From NCBI GenBank assembly GCA_030247855.1, contig JAPDRN010000018.1, forward strand, positions 186,001 to 250,000: a stretch of DNA of 64,000 nucleotides, in the 5' to 3' direction. The DNA is from Knufia peltigerae. Lineage: Eukaryota; Ascomycota; Eurotiomycetes; Chaetothyriales; Trichomeriaceae. Of the stretch, positions 1 through 11,094 are shown piece by piece; position 1 is the first letter of the stretch, and every line of letters starts with the position of its first letter. The translations under genes and the position numbers were made by a program. The notes under the pieces were generated by a model. The model made no database searches, was not told the origin of the DNA, and saw only the letters and a list, made by a program, of their open reading frames with translations.

Positions 1-233
1 TACTGTCGCTTCCAGAACTTTTAACCCGTATGTAAGCACGAACTGTTCCACTCCATGCACGCCGCCGGCACCGTACCAGAACATACCCTCGTAGAAACCC
101 ATGACTCGACATACACCAGGATAAATCCTACGCAGAACGCTATCAATGTTCTGGAAGTGGCACGGAAATTTCCATAGAGATTTGATTTTTCGCCCTTCGT
201 TATCGTACATGCTCCATCGAAGATGGAATCTGT

Positions 234-1178
234 TCAACCTTGGTTGATTAACCTCACCAATCCCACAGCCGCACCTGCCGCTATCACCCCGACCACAAAC
301 ATTTGCACTGCTCCGCCGGTACATGCTTGGTAGTTGTCTCTGCCTGTCCAGCCCCGAACGACTCCAGTCTTCACATAGCCAAAGACCAGCAGTACCACCC
401 CCATCAGTCCTATACTCCACCACAGACCGCCTAGAACGTTGTCTTGGGCCACGATAAAATATGGAATCAGTGGAAGGAACCCTCCGACAAAGTAACTGAT
501 GCCTAGGGTGAGTGCTGACAGGTAAGGTCGTGCCGTGTCGGGCTTCGACGCCTGGAAATGGTTCTGCATGAGAAATTCTTTGAACATGGGAGTCGATGCT
601 TTGATGTGGTTGGCCACTCTCTTGGTTTCTTCCTGTGACAATCCAAACTGCTCAAAGTACTCCTGGACATAGTCTCTGGCAGCGTCGGGCTCATGCAAGA
701 TGAGGGTGTTGCAGCTTCGATCAACGGCGTTATATGACTCCCTGGAAGTATGTTAACGACTAGTCTGGCATTGCCAACGGGGATGGATGACTTACATCTC
801 GCTTTTGGCACCGACATATCCGCCAAGTCCCATCGAGATGGCTCCTGCTATCAGCTCGGCGAGACCTCCTAAGATCACGACTCTCGTATCTCCCAATGCC
901 GTCAGGCCGGCGGTGAGTGCAAATGGAACTGTGAGCCCGTCGGAAAGGCCAAGGATGGCATCGGATACGACTCGCGCGTCAATCCTAAAGTTCCATAACC
1001 GCGTCCAGAATCCTCCTGTACGAATTTGTGAATATTTGTCGGACCAGAAGGTCGGTACATGTTCACCTTCGGCAGAGCCTTGAAGGGTTGATGTTCGTGA
1101 CAGGAGAGGTCGGTTGGCCTCGAGATCCGCGGCCGTTGGCAAAGTTTCGCGGTCACCTGGTTGCCGCTGTTGATTCAT
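234..1178 (-). CDS. CCC1/VIT1-family vacuolar iron/manganese transporter
   Basis: Predicted vacuolar-membrane importer of Fe2+/Mn2+ (CCC1/VIT1, DUF125 family), 296 residues. Exons 1178-796 and 741-234 flank a 54-base intron; the splice restores ATG GAG across the join (KSEM/ESYN). Residues 1-60 are polar. Two hydrophobic helices follow at about 72-92 (containing GLSDGLTVPFAL, the family's TM1 signature) and 98-120. The acidic stretch after the splice (DYVQEYFEQFGL) matches the cytosolic metal-binding helical insert between TM2 and TM3. Three further hydrophobic helices close the protein at residues about 200-292. Length fits yeast CCC1 (about 320). The start is the first in-frame ATG. Family assignment is firm; the transported metal is inferred from the family. 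Confidence 0.9.
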
Positions 1179-2644
1179 GGTGTGTGCTGATGGCCTTCCC
1201 CGGACCTGAATTCAATCAACCACTCGCGTAAAATTGGATTTTCCAGGACGAAGAACTGATATGTATACAAGTGATTGCCGGTGACTTCCTAGGGTCGCGT
1301 CTCGTCTAATATATATTGATCTTGAGGTGTCTCGGTGAATTGTTTGTGGCTCTGACAGTGACCTCTCCTGAGTGAAATCGGCCAATCAGAGCTCGGGGAA
1401 TGGTCAGCTCGAAACTCTCTTCTGTCACTCGAACCTTTTTTTTCGGCCAGTTGATGGACAAAGAAACAATAGGAATGCTAATGCCAACACAGCAATTGGC
1501 CGCCTTCATGCTCATTGAGAAGCCACAAAGTCCACATTCGCTCACCGTTTTATAATCACCATGTGTCGGTCTTTGTCGCGACTCGGTCGTAAGAGTACGT
1601 TGGTCGGACAAACAGGCACCTACTTATTGTGGTGTATTTTTCGCGATACGTCACTAATTCACTACCTTCGGCCTTCACAATTGATGCGCGAAGAAATGAT
1701 GAACAACGATCGCCTCTTTGAACTGTACATACACAAAAGGCCCAGCTGATCGATTTGTTTCTAAAAGGGGACGCCCAAAGAAGTAGTCGTTGACGTGGAC
1801 AAGGCAACTGTCGAGCCCAGTTGTGACTATCACGCTCGAAATCCTTTCGGTGTCTTATTTCCGCATTTCGGCCGATATCGAGGGGTTTTCTATTGACGGC
1901 ATCCCATCATCTCAAGACTCTTCCGGCCATGTTACTCCGTATGACATTGTGTGTCTGGCCTGAAAATTCCTTTGTGTGGCCAGACATTGTGTGTCCACGG
2001 AGTAACATGTCCGGGAACGATTATTGTTCGCTTTCCGTTGATGCAGACGTTGAAAGTGGCAGTCATTGAGGTGACTTCGTAGGGCTTCATGCTGAGTCAG
2101 CGTCCACGAAGGAGTTCGTACAGTACAACATTTGTCCTGCTCCCAACCACCGGGCACACTGCCCTTGCCATGTTCATTGCTCACGACCTTGGTACATCCC
2201 CATCGCTTTGCTCGTAGATGTTCGATGGCCACAGGAAACCCCCACACCACAGACCATCCCTCGTATCGTTGAGGCGCTTTAACAGGGAAGAGGAAGGTAA
2301 TGTCCCATAACCGCCAACCAATAAAGAACGAGCTGTGTCAATTCGTCGACGACAGGATTGGATTTTACATCACTTCATGCAATGGCTTTATCATTTCGTT
2401 CTATGAAGTTCCAAGGTCATAGAAGCGCGAAGAACAGGAACTGAATTCCATGTATGAGATGAAGGTGTGACAGGTCTTTGGATGAAGAATCTTGTCAAGG
2501 TAATGTTGTGGAATACTGAAAGGTCACTGAAGAGGCTGTTTGGCTGATATCCTTCATGGTATCAGTGCTCATTGACCGGTATCGTCAAGCCTTGGTGTTC
2601 CTATCCACATTTCCTCCCCAACCTCACACACGGCCAACGCCTGT
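1179..2644. other. intergenic, no gene recognised
   Basis: Nearly 1.5 kb between two minus-strand genes. Only short unsupported open frames occur on either strand. The one structured element is the inverted repeat at 1922-2015, listed separately. It should also hold the promoter of the CCC1-like gene. Confidence 0.5.
1922..2015. repeat. imperfect inverted repeat, 94 bases
   Basis: Outer arms 1922-1940 and 1997-2015 pair at 17 of 19 positions, centred on CATGTTACTCCGT and its complement. A second inner pair, TGTCTGGCC at 1952-1960 and its complement at 1978-1986, closes the hairpin over a 17-base loop. Between the two stems each side carries ACATTGTGTGTC in the same orientation, so a direct repeat sits inside the palindrome. 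No coding potential. It could be a small MITE-like remnant or a regulatory hairpin; a second copy was not seen in the window. Confidence 0.6.
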
Positions 2645-3232
2645 TCACCCGTCATTCCCGCTTGGTGGTATCTCATGTTGCCCCGGAGCAAGGGCTTCTT
2701 TCAATGAACCACCGTTGATCTCAATGGGTTTGCAATCTAATAAAACGAACATCATTCTAGCCCATTCGGACTGACTTGGGTTGCGCCAGGCGTGCATTGT
2801 CCCCCTCTGAACAGCGACATCGCCCTTCCTCATAAGGTGGACCTCACCTGAGTCCAGCAACATTTCCACCTCTCCTTCCAGAACGACACCATAGTCCAAG
2901 CTCTGTGTTCGGTGCATCATCGGGTCGTTGTTCGGTGCAAAATCTACCATCCTGCAAACGCTCCCACCTCCAGACACCAAGCCCACACCTCCAGCGTCGA
3001 CTTTCTTCTCGTGGGCTTTGATGTCAGCTTCGCCGTTGATCTGGGCAGGAAATTCGGATGTTGTGTATATGAGGTTCATGGACACAGCACCATTGCGCAT
3101 CGACTGCCATTGTCCGATCTGGGACGAATGAAGAACGGCTTTGCCGGCATTGTCATGTGTTGTTATCAGTCGATGTGTAATAGGATACCCGGAAATTGAT
3201 GTCGATGTGAAGCCATTGGTAGACGCAATCAT
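2645..3232 (-). CDS. cupin-domain protein
   Basis: Single-exon protein of 195 residues with one C-terminal cupin_2 barrel at about residues 95-168. Cupin motif 1 begins at MHRTQSLDYGVVLEG (His107), and motif 2 is GDVAVQRGTMHAW (138-149, His147). The first motif lacks the usual second histidine of metal-binding cupins, so metal binding is uncertain. No signal peptide or membrane segment. Such small cupins often sit in fungal catabolic or secondary-metabolism neighbourhoods; here the next genes downstream on the plus strand are an MFS carrier, a Zn2Cys6 factor and an amidohydrolase. The substrate is unknown. Start is the first ATG (3232). Confidence 0.8.
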   Translation of the reverse strand: MIASTNGFTSTSISGYPITHRLITTHDNAGKAVLHSSQIGQWQSMRNGAVSMNLIYTTSEFPAQINGEADIKAHEKKVDAGGVGLVSGGGSVCRMVDFAPNNDPMMHRTQSLDYGVVLEGEVEMLLDSGEVHLMRKGDVAVQRGTMHAWRNPSQSEWARMMFVLLDCKPIEINGGSLKEALAPGQHEIPPSGNDG

Positions 3233-4049
3233 TTTGAACGTCGGGCGAGTCGATTCACGAAGTTGAGTTAACTCGGTGGCAAGGTTCTAGGCAGAGCAGG
3301 ACAGGACACAGTTCTTGGGATGTTCTCAACCTTTCTAAATTGCTCGAGAGCTCAAAAGTGTGAGCATCTAACGAGGGATGTTCAATGAAAATCGGGAACA
3401 ATCTGCAACCTACTTACCTCGCATGAGGAGGTTCGTTCATTCTTCCAGACGCGACCACTGTGACCTCGGCTAGGGGACAGCCCGAAGTTGTTTCATAGTG
3501 ATGGTGCAATGAATGGGTGCTCTTGCAATCTTTTCATCATGAGCCCACAATTTCCCGAGAGTATCAAAATTTCCCGAGATCGTCAGTGACCGTTGTACCA
3601 AAATCTGGGTGGTCAAAGACATTTTGACAGACCATTTCCCGGACTAGCCAAGACACTGGTTTTGGCCTTTGCGCTACCCTTATCCCGTTGTTGAACCCTG
3701 AGGAAGTGGTTTTATGAAAATTTTCCTCTTATCGGAATCAGCAGCCTCTCGCATGTTACAAAGAATCGAACGGATGTGGTCACGTTCTCGACGTGATAGA
3801 ATGTTTCGCCAGCCTCGGGGCGAACCCCAGTAGGAAATTCGCGGGTTATTGTGGGTCCGAAGCTTCAGCCTCAGCCTTTTCTCGACACCCACGTTTTAGC
3901 AGCTGGTCTGGGGAAGCAGAAGGAGACTATCAAGTTTTTGCTGATTCATATAAAGTAGACTTGAGGTCGAGGGGCTGACGTTTTTCCGCAAACCTGACGC
4001 CTTTCTATTTGACGAGCCTTCAACAACGACTCTTACTCAATCCAAAGCC
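3233..4049. other. divergent intergenic region
   Basis: 817 bases between the cupin gene (minus) and the MFS carrier (plus), so it should hold both promoters. No long open frame with coding character and no recognisable RNA gene. Confidence 0.5.
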
Positions 4050-5762
4050 ATGGCTGCCACTCCAGCTGCCTCAGAGAAGGAAGCAGCACTCTTTGAAGAA
4101 GAGCATCTGAGCTCGTCTGGACAAGTCCACGTTGGTGAAAGACCATCTGAGGAAGAATGGGCACCTTCCGACCGCAAACTGAACCTCAAGCTGGATCTAC
4201 TCATCTTGCCTTTGGTCACGATCGTCTATCTGCTGGCTTTCCTGGATCGGGCCAACATTGGAAATGCTAGGGTGGTATGTACACTATCGCAAGTGGCCCC
4301 TGGTATTTGTTGCTTTGATTGCTTACTCGCGCTCCTTCTAGGCCGGTCTTCAGGAGGATCTCAAGATATCCAGTTACCAGTATCAAGTCGGTCAGTACTA
4401 CCCACCCTTCCTCCTCAACACGCACCCCCAACTAGCTATACTGACAACTCTCAACAGCGATTACTGTTACGTACGCGCCATATATTGCTAGTGAAATTCC
4501 TTCCAATCTTCTCCTCCGGAGGATCGGTCCACGCATCTACATCCCCTCTCTGTGCTTCTCGTGGGGCGTCATCTCCACGCTGCAGTGTCTCGTACAGAAT
4601 TATAGCGGCTTGATTGTCTGTCGATTCTTCCTTGGATTGGTCGAGGGTGGTCTCTTCCCTGGAGTGTAAGTCATTCCTGTGCTTCAGCTCATTCTTTTTT
4701 TCTTGAACGATACTGACGAAACTTTTAAATGTGTATAGAATTCTCTATCTCAGCATGTTCTATCGTCGAAAGGAGCTCTCATTGCGTATCGCTCTGTTTT
4801 GGACAGCTGCGTCCCTTGCCGGCGCGTTCTCGGGACTCCTTGCAGCGGCTATCATTAATATGGATGGGGTCTCTGGCATGCGCGGTTGGCGGTGGATTTT
4901 TTGTCTGGAAGGAATCTTCACAGTCTGTTGGGCAGTCCTGGTGTTCCTACTTCTACCAAACGACCCACGGACAGTCAAGTTCTTGACCCCAGAACAGGCC
5001 ACTCGATGCGTCGAACGTCTCAAGCTCGATGTTGACATTCTTGACCACGAGAAAGTGACGCTCTCAAAGGTCATCTCCGTCTTCAAGCACCCCGGTCTGA
5101 TATGCATTTGGATCGCGTCCTTGTCTTCTGGAATTGCCATTTTCGGTCTGGCCTACTTTACCCCGTCCATCGTGAAGGCCATGGGATTTGATTCCCTTCA
5201 CACCCAGCTGATGAGCGTTCCTCCTTATGCGGCGGCGGTTCCCCTTACCGTCATTACCTGCTGGTACTCGGACAAATATCAGGCCCGTGGTATTCCCATG
5301 CTGGCGACATATCTCCTAGCTCTGATCGGGTCCATCATGTTCTACGTCGGACGCTCCTTTGCCGTCCGGTATGCAGGGCTTTTCTTTCTCCTGGGAGGCA
5401 TCTACGCCAACGTCCCCTGTCAGGTCGCGTGGATAGCGAACAACACGGCTGGGCATACTCGGCGAGCTACCGCCATTGCCGTTGAGACTGTCGCGGTCAA
5501 CATCGGTGGCATCGTCAGTACTTGGATCTTTCCCACGAGCGACGCGCCGTACTACCTTTTCGCCGCAAAATTCCTCTTGGCGATGAACATCATTGCTATC
5601 GTCGTCACTGCCCTGGCCCTGTGGCTGTTCTCGCGGGAAAACGGCAAGAAAGAAACGCCAGAGTACCGACAGAAGATGTTGAACGACATGACCGATCTGA
5701 GTCTTGCACAGCAGCTGGAGAAACTCGGTGATGCTCATCCCGACTACAAGTATGTCCTGTAA
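4050..5762 (+). CDS. MFS transporter, allantoate permease (Dal5) type
   Basis: Predicted plasma-membrane anion:H+ symporter of the ACS/Dal5 group of the major facilitator superfamily, which carries allantoate, nicotinate, pantothenate and similar carboxylates. Four exons 4050-4274, 4342-4390, 4458-4665 and 4739-5762 give 501 residues in frame. The N-terminus is acidic and cytosolic; the first helix is LLILPLVTIVYLLAFLDRAN, whose LDRANIGNA is the family signature, followed by the RFFLGLVEGGLFPGV motif of TM4. A central charged loop (about 230-265) and a hydrophilic tail are usual. Downstream lie a Zn2Cys6 factor and an amidohydrolase on the same strand, which suggests uptake of that enzyme's substrate (inference). 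Confidence 0.88.
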
Positions 5763-6414
5763 TCAATTTTTACAAGTGTGGCTGGTTTTGTCAACAAAGA
5801 GTTGCACTCGGATATCTTACGAGTAGGTTGATGAGACGTAAAGATCACTTCTAGGTACCTAGGCTAGGAGGTCGCTAAGATTGTGTATCATTACATACTC
5901 TGTGTACTAGATAATTCATTACTTAACATGTAAGTTGCTTTCTAGACATATGTGAAAAAATCCCGCGCCGTACAAGCCATATATGATCGACAAACGAGAC
6001 ATTTCTCGATACAGGATAAGCCTTGTGTCCAAAAGACTTGACGCTCCGCCTGTGATCGATTGCTATGGCTATCGATGTCTGGGTCCGGCCTTGCTGGAAT
6101 CATTCCGGACACGGGGATAGTGTTAGGCTACTCCGTACCTACAAGTAGGTAGGTCACATTTGGTGCCGGAAAATTATAGCCAATTTCCCGGTTATCCCTC
6201 AGGTGGCCTGCAAAGGTACTCACAGTTGAGAGGATGCCTGAATACTATAGGTGCTATAGGCACTTCGTCCCCCCCCGCACTCTCCGTCGCCGCCCCCGCC
6301 AAGTGGAGCTGGGGATTCTGCAGAAATATCCCTGGTATCTCGGTAAATTGCAATTCCACCTTACATACCTACTGCCAGTGCTTTGCAGGACCATTGCCAA
6401 CGCAGACCTGCTGG
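5763..6414. other. intergenic
   Basis: 652 bases between tandem plus-strand genes. Contains a GGTACCTAGG-like palindrome near 5855, a short hairpin ACCTACAAGTAGGT at 6137-6150 beside an ACTCCGTA motif (6130-6137), and a C-rich run near 6270. No gene recognised. Confidence 0.45.
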
Positions 6415-8781
6415 ATGGCGTCGTCTTCAGTGGGTGCTGGGCGCCCATCCACTGCGTGCTTTCAATGTAAATCTCAGAAGGTCAGCACATGCTCCATCAT
6501 GCTTGCAATGACTCTGGACTGGCCTGACGACTTCGGGAAAATAGGTCCGCTGCTCGGGAGACGTGCCACGCTGCCAGCGATGCGCTCGCACGAACAATGC
6601 ATGTCGATATCCGAGCAGCACCCACCCAACCCAACGGCACCGCGTGCGAGGTCACTCGTCGCAGGTTCGTGAGTCGGCGACGACGAATTGGGCCTTGGAT
6701 TTCCAGAGGCAGATGCCTACGGCGCAAAACATCTCGAGATACGTCCAGGTGCCGGCAGAATACCTGGGTATCCCTGAAGGCATCGTCGCCGAACTCGTCG
6801 AGCTGTTCTTCTCCCATGTCTACAACGCACACCTGCTCCTTCACAAGGGGAGATTTCTGGATGCCAGAGCGTCAGGGAATGTCCGACCTCACATCATACT
6901 CAGTCTGTGTGCCTGGGGTGCCGTGTAAGTCATGGATGCCAAACCCTCGGTCGACGGTGTCACTGACAGTTCTTAGATTCCATCGTGATGAAAAAGGTCA
7001 AGCGCTCTTGTTGGACCGTGGCTTCGCTCGTGAATGGGCTGACCGTGCCGGTAAATTGGCCTTGAACGAGGTCGAGATGGTTCACGAGGACAACATCGTC
7101 ACATTTGCCTCACTCTCCCTGTTTTGGTATACACAAGGATCCTGGAGACGGTCATACATTCATAAAGGTATCCAAATCACGGGACACATACCAAATTGTG
7201 CGAAGAGCTAATGTCATCAGGGAATGCAATGCAAACAGCTCATATCCTCGACCTTGCCGGGGAAGAAATAGCTAAAGACCGCTCATTGACCGCCGAGATC
7301 TCGCGACGGCGCTTCTGGGCCTGTTACCTCATCAATTGCCACAGCACAGAGTCAATGTTCGTTATCAGCACGCCGCAAAAGATTGCCCAACTTCCGCTCC
7401 CCTGGCGCGATGATGAGTTTGAGGGAGGATTTTCGCAAAGTGCCCCCGTCACATTTGGTTCGGGGTCCAGTAATTCGGGCGTATACAGTGAGATGATAAG
7501 AGGAATGACACATTGGTAGGCAGTCGCGATGCTCATCGAGTCACATATCACTGACCATCATGAAGGTCATCGGTCAATGCACTGATCAAGAATGCCGACT
7601 TGACGCCCGAAACGCGCGTCACAGCCATACATCAACTGGATGCAAAGATCAATAAATGGTGGTCTGAGATACCGGAAGACATGCATCTCACGTCGAAAAA
7701 TCTGTGCAATTCTCAGCGAACGAATCTCGCCAAAATCCTCCTGATCAATATCGTATATTACCAGTGCCTCTGTGCCCTGCATGCTTCCATCGTACCGCTG
7801 TTCTCTTGGGGTGCAGACGAGTCGACTACGGTTTTGTCTCAGAAATTCTCGGCACAGATTGCGTACGACAATGCCTGTGCCATATCTCGACTATTTGAGA
7901 TGGTCCTCAATCAATTTCCTGAGGTGGAATACTTTCCAAGTTTCATTGGTTTCGCCGCTTACTGCAGCTTTGCTGTTCAGATCCCATTCAAATGGTGCCT
8001 GAATGCATCGGTGAGAGAAAGGACTCAAAGCAACGTTTTAATCAACCTGCATGTGATCCGTGGCATGGCTAGATACTGGAAATTCGTGGCGTTGTTGGTG
8101 AGTAATTATCCGATCAACTGCTTCAACACTTGATGGCGGCAAACTGACCCATGTGTATAAAAGGAAAAATATGCTCAATATCTGACCCAAATGCATGCAC
8201 GGAACAGCCTGAGTCTAGACGACGAACCTCGCGGATTGACTTCGGGGAAGCTGGCAGGATTCCGCATCAGGGCGTCTCGTGCAAGAGCCTCCATATTGAG
8301 TATGAATGGTATTCTGTGGAATGAGGATGGTGGCTATTCGGCTGAAGGCGATGAGGTTACAGAGCTTGGACCAGATGAGACCAGCATGGATGCAGGGTCA
8401 CAAGCGACTGAAGTGCCTCGCGGACAGCCATCAGTTGACCGAGCAGCCACTGGCAAGGCTCAACACCATGTCTCTTCATCGGCTCAACCTGATATGGCTC
8501 CAGCCGTGGAACCGATCGACTTCAACACCTCTCCGTCCATATACGACGGGCCATCTACTATTCTGCCTAGTGAAATGGACTACTACAACAACGGGAGTTC
8601 GCTGGATTTTTTCCAGCCCATGCTGGGCACCTCTGATCTTTTTCAGTGGATGCCAGAGGATTTTCACTTCAACACTGGCCCTGGCATGACCACGACATAC
8701 AACTTGCACGCAGACCCAACCATGAGCAATCCGTATGTGGGCCGAGACTTTGCCACGCTTTCGGATTCAATGTCATCGTAG
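6415..8781 (+). CDS. Zn2Cys6 fungal-specific transcription factor
   Basis: Nuclear DNA-binding regulator of 693 residues. Six exons: 6415-6480, 6545-6924, 6977-7167, 7221-7515, 7566-8097, 8164-8781. The first intron splits the zinc cluster: cysteines 15, 18, 25, 32, 35 and 42 (CX2CX6CX6CX2CX6C) are complete only after splicing. The middle region (about 130-450) has the helix-rich pattern of the fungal middle homology region, including GAVFHRDEKGQALL and SLSLFWYTQGSWRRSYIH. The last 190 residues are acidic, Ser/Pro/Thr rich and disordered, consistent with an activation domain. It lies between an MFS carrier and an amidohydrolase, so local pathway control is a reasonable inference. An upstream in-frame ATG at 6160 was not chosen, since it adds a Cys/Ser-rich stretch without family likeness. 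Confidence 0.85.
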
Positions 8782-9070
8782 CAAGTCATGATATAACTTA
8801 TACAGGATGTCCATACTCGGCAGCATGGGGTGGTCTGTGCTCCAAGCTGACAACGGGATACAATACCCTCAACCGAGAGTAGGCAAGCATGGCATGAGCC
8901 TCCGGAAAATGTACCCCATTTCCCGAAGTTTGCTAACCATATCTGGCTTGTGTCTGGGGACGAGCTATATTTTGCCCGAGGGTCAAGTATCGCACCATTT
9001 CCAAGTTAACATTCTCGACGGCCCCCGAATCATATGCTGGGCTCGAACACAAAGATCAAGGCCTGCCAAG

Positions 9071-10546
9071 ATGTCAAAGAGCTACCACATCAGAAACGGC
9101 ACAGTCGTCTCGGTTGACGAGGAGATTGGAGTGAAGTACAACTGCGATGTCCTTGTTGAAAACGGTACCATCACCGCCGTTGGCAACAACCTCAAGGTTC
9201 CCAACGGCATAGCAGAGATCGACGCCACAGACTGTATTATATCTCCGGGTTTCGTTGACACGCACCGCCATACTTGGCAGACACAGCTGAAAAATGTCAC
9301 TTCCGACGCACTGTTGCCGGAGTACTTCTTCAACATCCGCAACATCTACGGATCGTGCTACAATGCACGTGATGCCTACTTGGGCAATCTCGTTGGAGCT
9401 CTGGAGTCTATCGACGCCGGCATCACGTTCCTCATCGACCACTGCCACATGATCAACAGCCCGAGGCATAGCGACGCCGTGGTCGAAGGGCTCCGCGACG
9501 CCCAGATCCGCGCTGTTTTCTGCTACGGACTGTATCGCAACCAAAAATGGACTGGGGTCGCCGAGGGAACTATTCAGGACGAAACGGTACCCGACTGGAG
9601 ACTCGAAGACGCCAAACGCGTCAAGGACAAATATTTCCCTACCAACAGCCCTGACACCCTCCTGCGATTTGGATTTGCGCCGGCTGAGGTCGAACGCTAC
9701 TCTGTCGATGAATCAATCGGACAATTGGAGTACGGGCGCAAGATCGGTGCGGCACTGATCACCGGTCATATTTCACTCGGCAAGATGGACCGGGGCGTGA
9801 ACTTCATCCGCAAGCTGAAACAGAGAAAGCTGCTCGGACCCGACTTGTTGTTCAGTCACTGCGCATCACTGCACGACGACGAGCTGGATGCGGTGCGCGA
9901 GTACGGTGTGTCGTTGTCGGTGACGCCCGAGACCGAGATGCAAATGGCCATGGGACCTCCCATCGTGTTCCGGGCCGCGGACCGGAAGTGCAACGCGAGC
10001 CTGGGATGCGACGTGGCTTGCAACAACCCAATCGACATGTTCCAGCAGATGCGACTCATGCTGCAGGCACAGCGCAACACGGACAACGTGGCCGTCGAGG
10101 GCGTTCCCACTACCATCTCGCGCAAATGTCACGAGGTTCTGCGGCTCGCCACCATGGGCGGCGCCGAGTGCGTGGGCTTGAAGGATGTCATCGGCAGTAT
10201 CACTGTGGGCAAAAGGGCAGACCTCGTATTGACCAAGTGCACGTCGATGCGGCTGACGCCTGTGCATGACCCCGTCAGAGCCTTGGTACTTTACGCGAAT
10301 GCCTCGGACGTTGACACGGTATTGATCGACGGGTTGATAGTGAAGCAGGGAGGGAACCTCACTGGCTTTGACTGGCCAACTCTCAGAAAGGATCTTCTTG
10401 AGTCATCGAAGAACATCATCGATCGGTCCAAGGCGGCACCTCTGGACGAGATCAAGCATCGCATCTTGACAGAGAAATCGGCATGGCTCGGCTCGAACCT
10501 GTCGGCAATCGAGAAGGCGAAGCAGGGTGCGGTTCCCACCGCTTAG
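9071..10546 (+). CDS. amidohydrolase, ATZ/TRZ type metal-dependent deaminase/chlorohydrolase
   Basis: Cytosolic metal-dependent hydrolase of 491 residues, single exon. Amidohydrolase_1 fold: N-terminal beta-sandwich (GTVVSVDEEIG...ITAVG), then the metal motif FVDTHRHTW with His65 and His67, GHIS and SHCASLHDDE in the TIM barrel, and LGCDVACNNP supplying the late aspartate. C-terminal GSITVGKRADLVL is the usual return to the sandwich. The family deaminates or dechlorinates ring nitrogen compounds (S-adenosylhomocysteine, guanine, triazines); the substrate cannot be read here. The frame stays open upstream to 8807, but MSKSYHIRNGTVV at 9071 matches where the family begins. Tandem with an MFS carrier and a Zn2Cys6 factor, suggesting a catabolic set. 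Confidence 0.87.
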   Translation: MSKSYHIRNGTVVSVDEEIGVKYNCDVLVENGTITAVGNNLKVPNGIAEIDATDCIISPGFVDTHRHTWQTQLKNVTSDALLPEYFFNIRNIYGSCYNARDAYLGNLVGALESIDAGITFLIDHCHMINSPRHSDAVVEGLRDAQIRAVFCYGLYRNQKWTGVAEGTIQDETVPDWRLEDAKRVKDKYFPTNSPDTLLRFGFAPAEVERYSVDESIGQLEYGRKIGAALITGHISLGKMDRGVNFIRKLKQRKLLGPDLLFSHCASLHDDELDAVREYGVSLSVTPETEMQMAMGPPIVFRAADRKCNASLGCDVACNNPIDMFQQMRLMLQAQRNTDNVAVEGVPTTISRKCHEVLRLATMGGAECVGLKDVIGSITVGKRADLVLTKCTSMRLTPVHDPVRALVLYANASDVDTVLIDGLIVKQGGNLTGFDWPTLRKDLLESSKNIIDRSKAAPLDEIKHRILTEKSAWLGSNLSAIEKAKQGAVPTA

Positions 10547-11094
10547 AGACAGATTCTGTACCAAGCCTGAGAGATTATCTTCATCAATAGAGTATTATGT
10601 TACCCAAACCCATGGATGAGGTTATCGCTATCTTGTACTATTGCGCAACCTACTCGGCAGGGATCCAAAAATGAAGTCCCCCGGTTATCGCTAGCCGTAC
10701 GATGGGACGGTAGTAGAAATTAGACGATTGCTGCGAGGGTACGTGAGATCATGAGTAGAAGGATTAGAAGAAGTGAGTAAAGGGTGAGTGACGGGGAGAT
10801 GGTCTTAAAAGCGGCACCATCTCGTTGAGCTTGCCAAGGCTTATGTAATTCTAACAACGAGGGTCGGTGGCATATTATTTCAAATGACGTCTTTTTCCAC
10901 CATGGCATGCGGAATTATTGTGGTGCCAGGAAATCTTTAACAGACAAGTCTATCAAATCGTCGCACTTACTGTCAACTTGGGAAGACTGTGTTGCTAGTC
11001 TAGAGGACATTCCCATTGATATTACGTTACGCTCAGCCAATCTCCTGGTCCAATCCGAATTCGAATAGGGCCCGAGGCCGGAAGCGCAGGCAAA
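10547..11094. other. intergenic
   Basis: 548 bases before CCT3, with no recognisable gene; should contain the CCT3 promoter. Confidence 0.5.

Noticed and set aside
1306..2250. Short minus-strand frames between the CCC1-like and cupin genes
   Set aside because: Composition looks random and one overlaps the inverted repeat.
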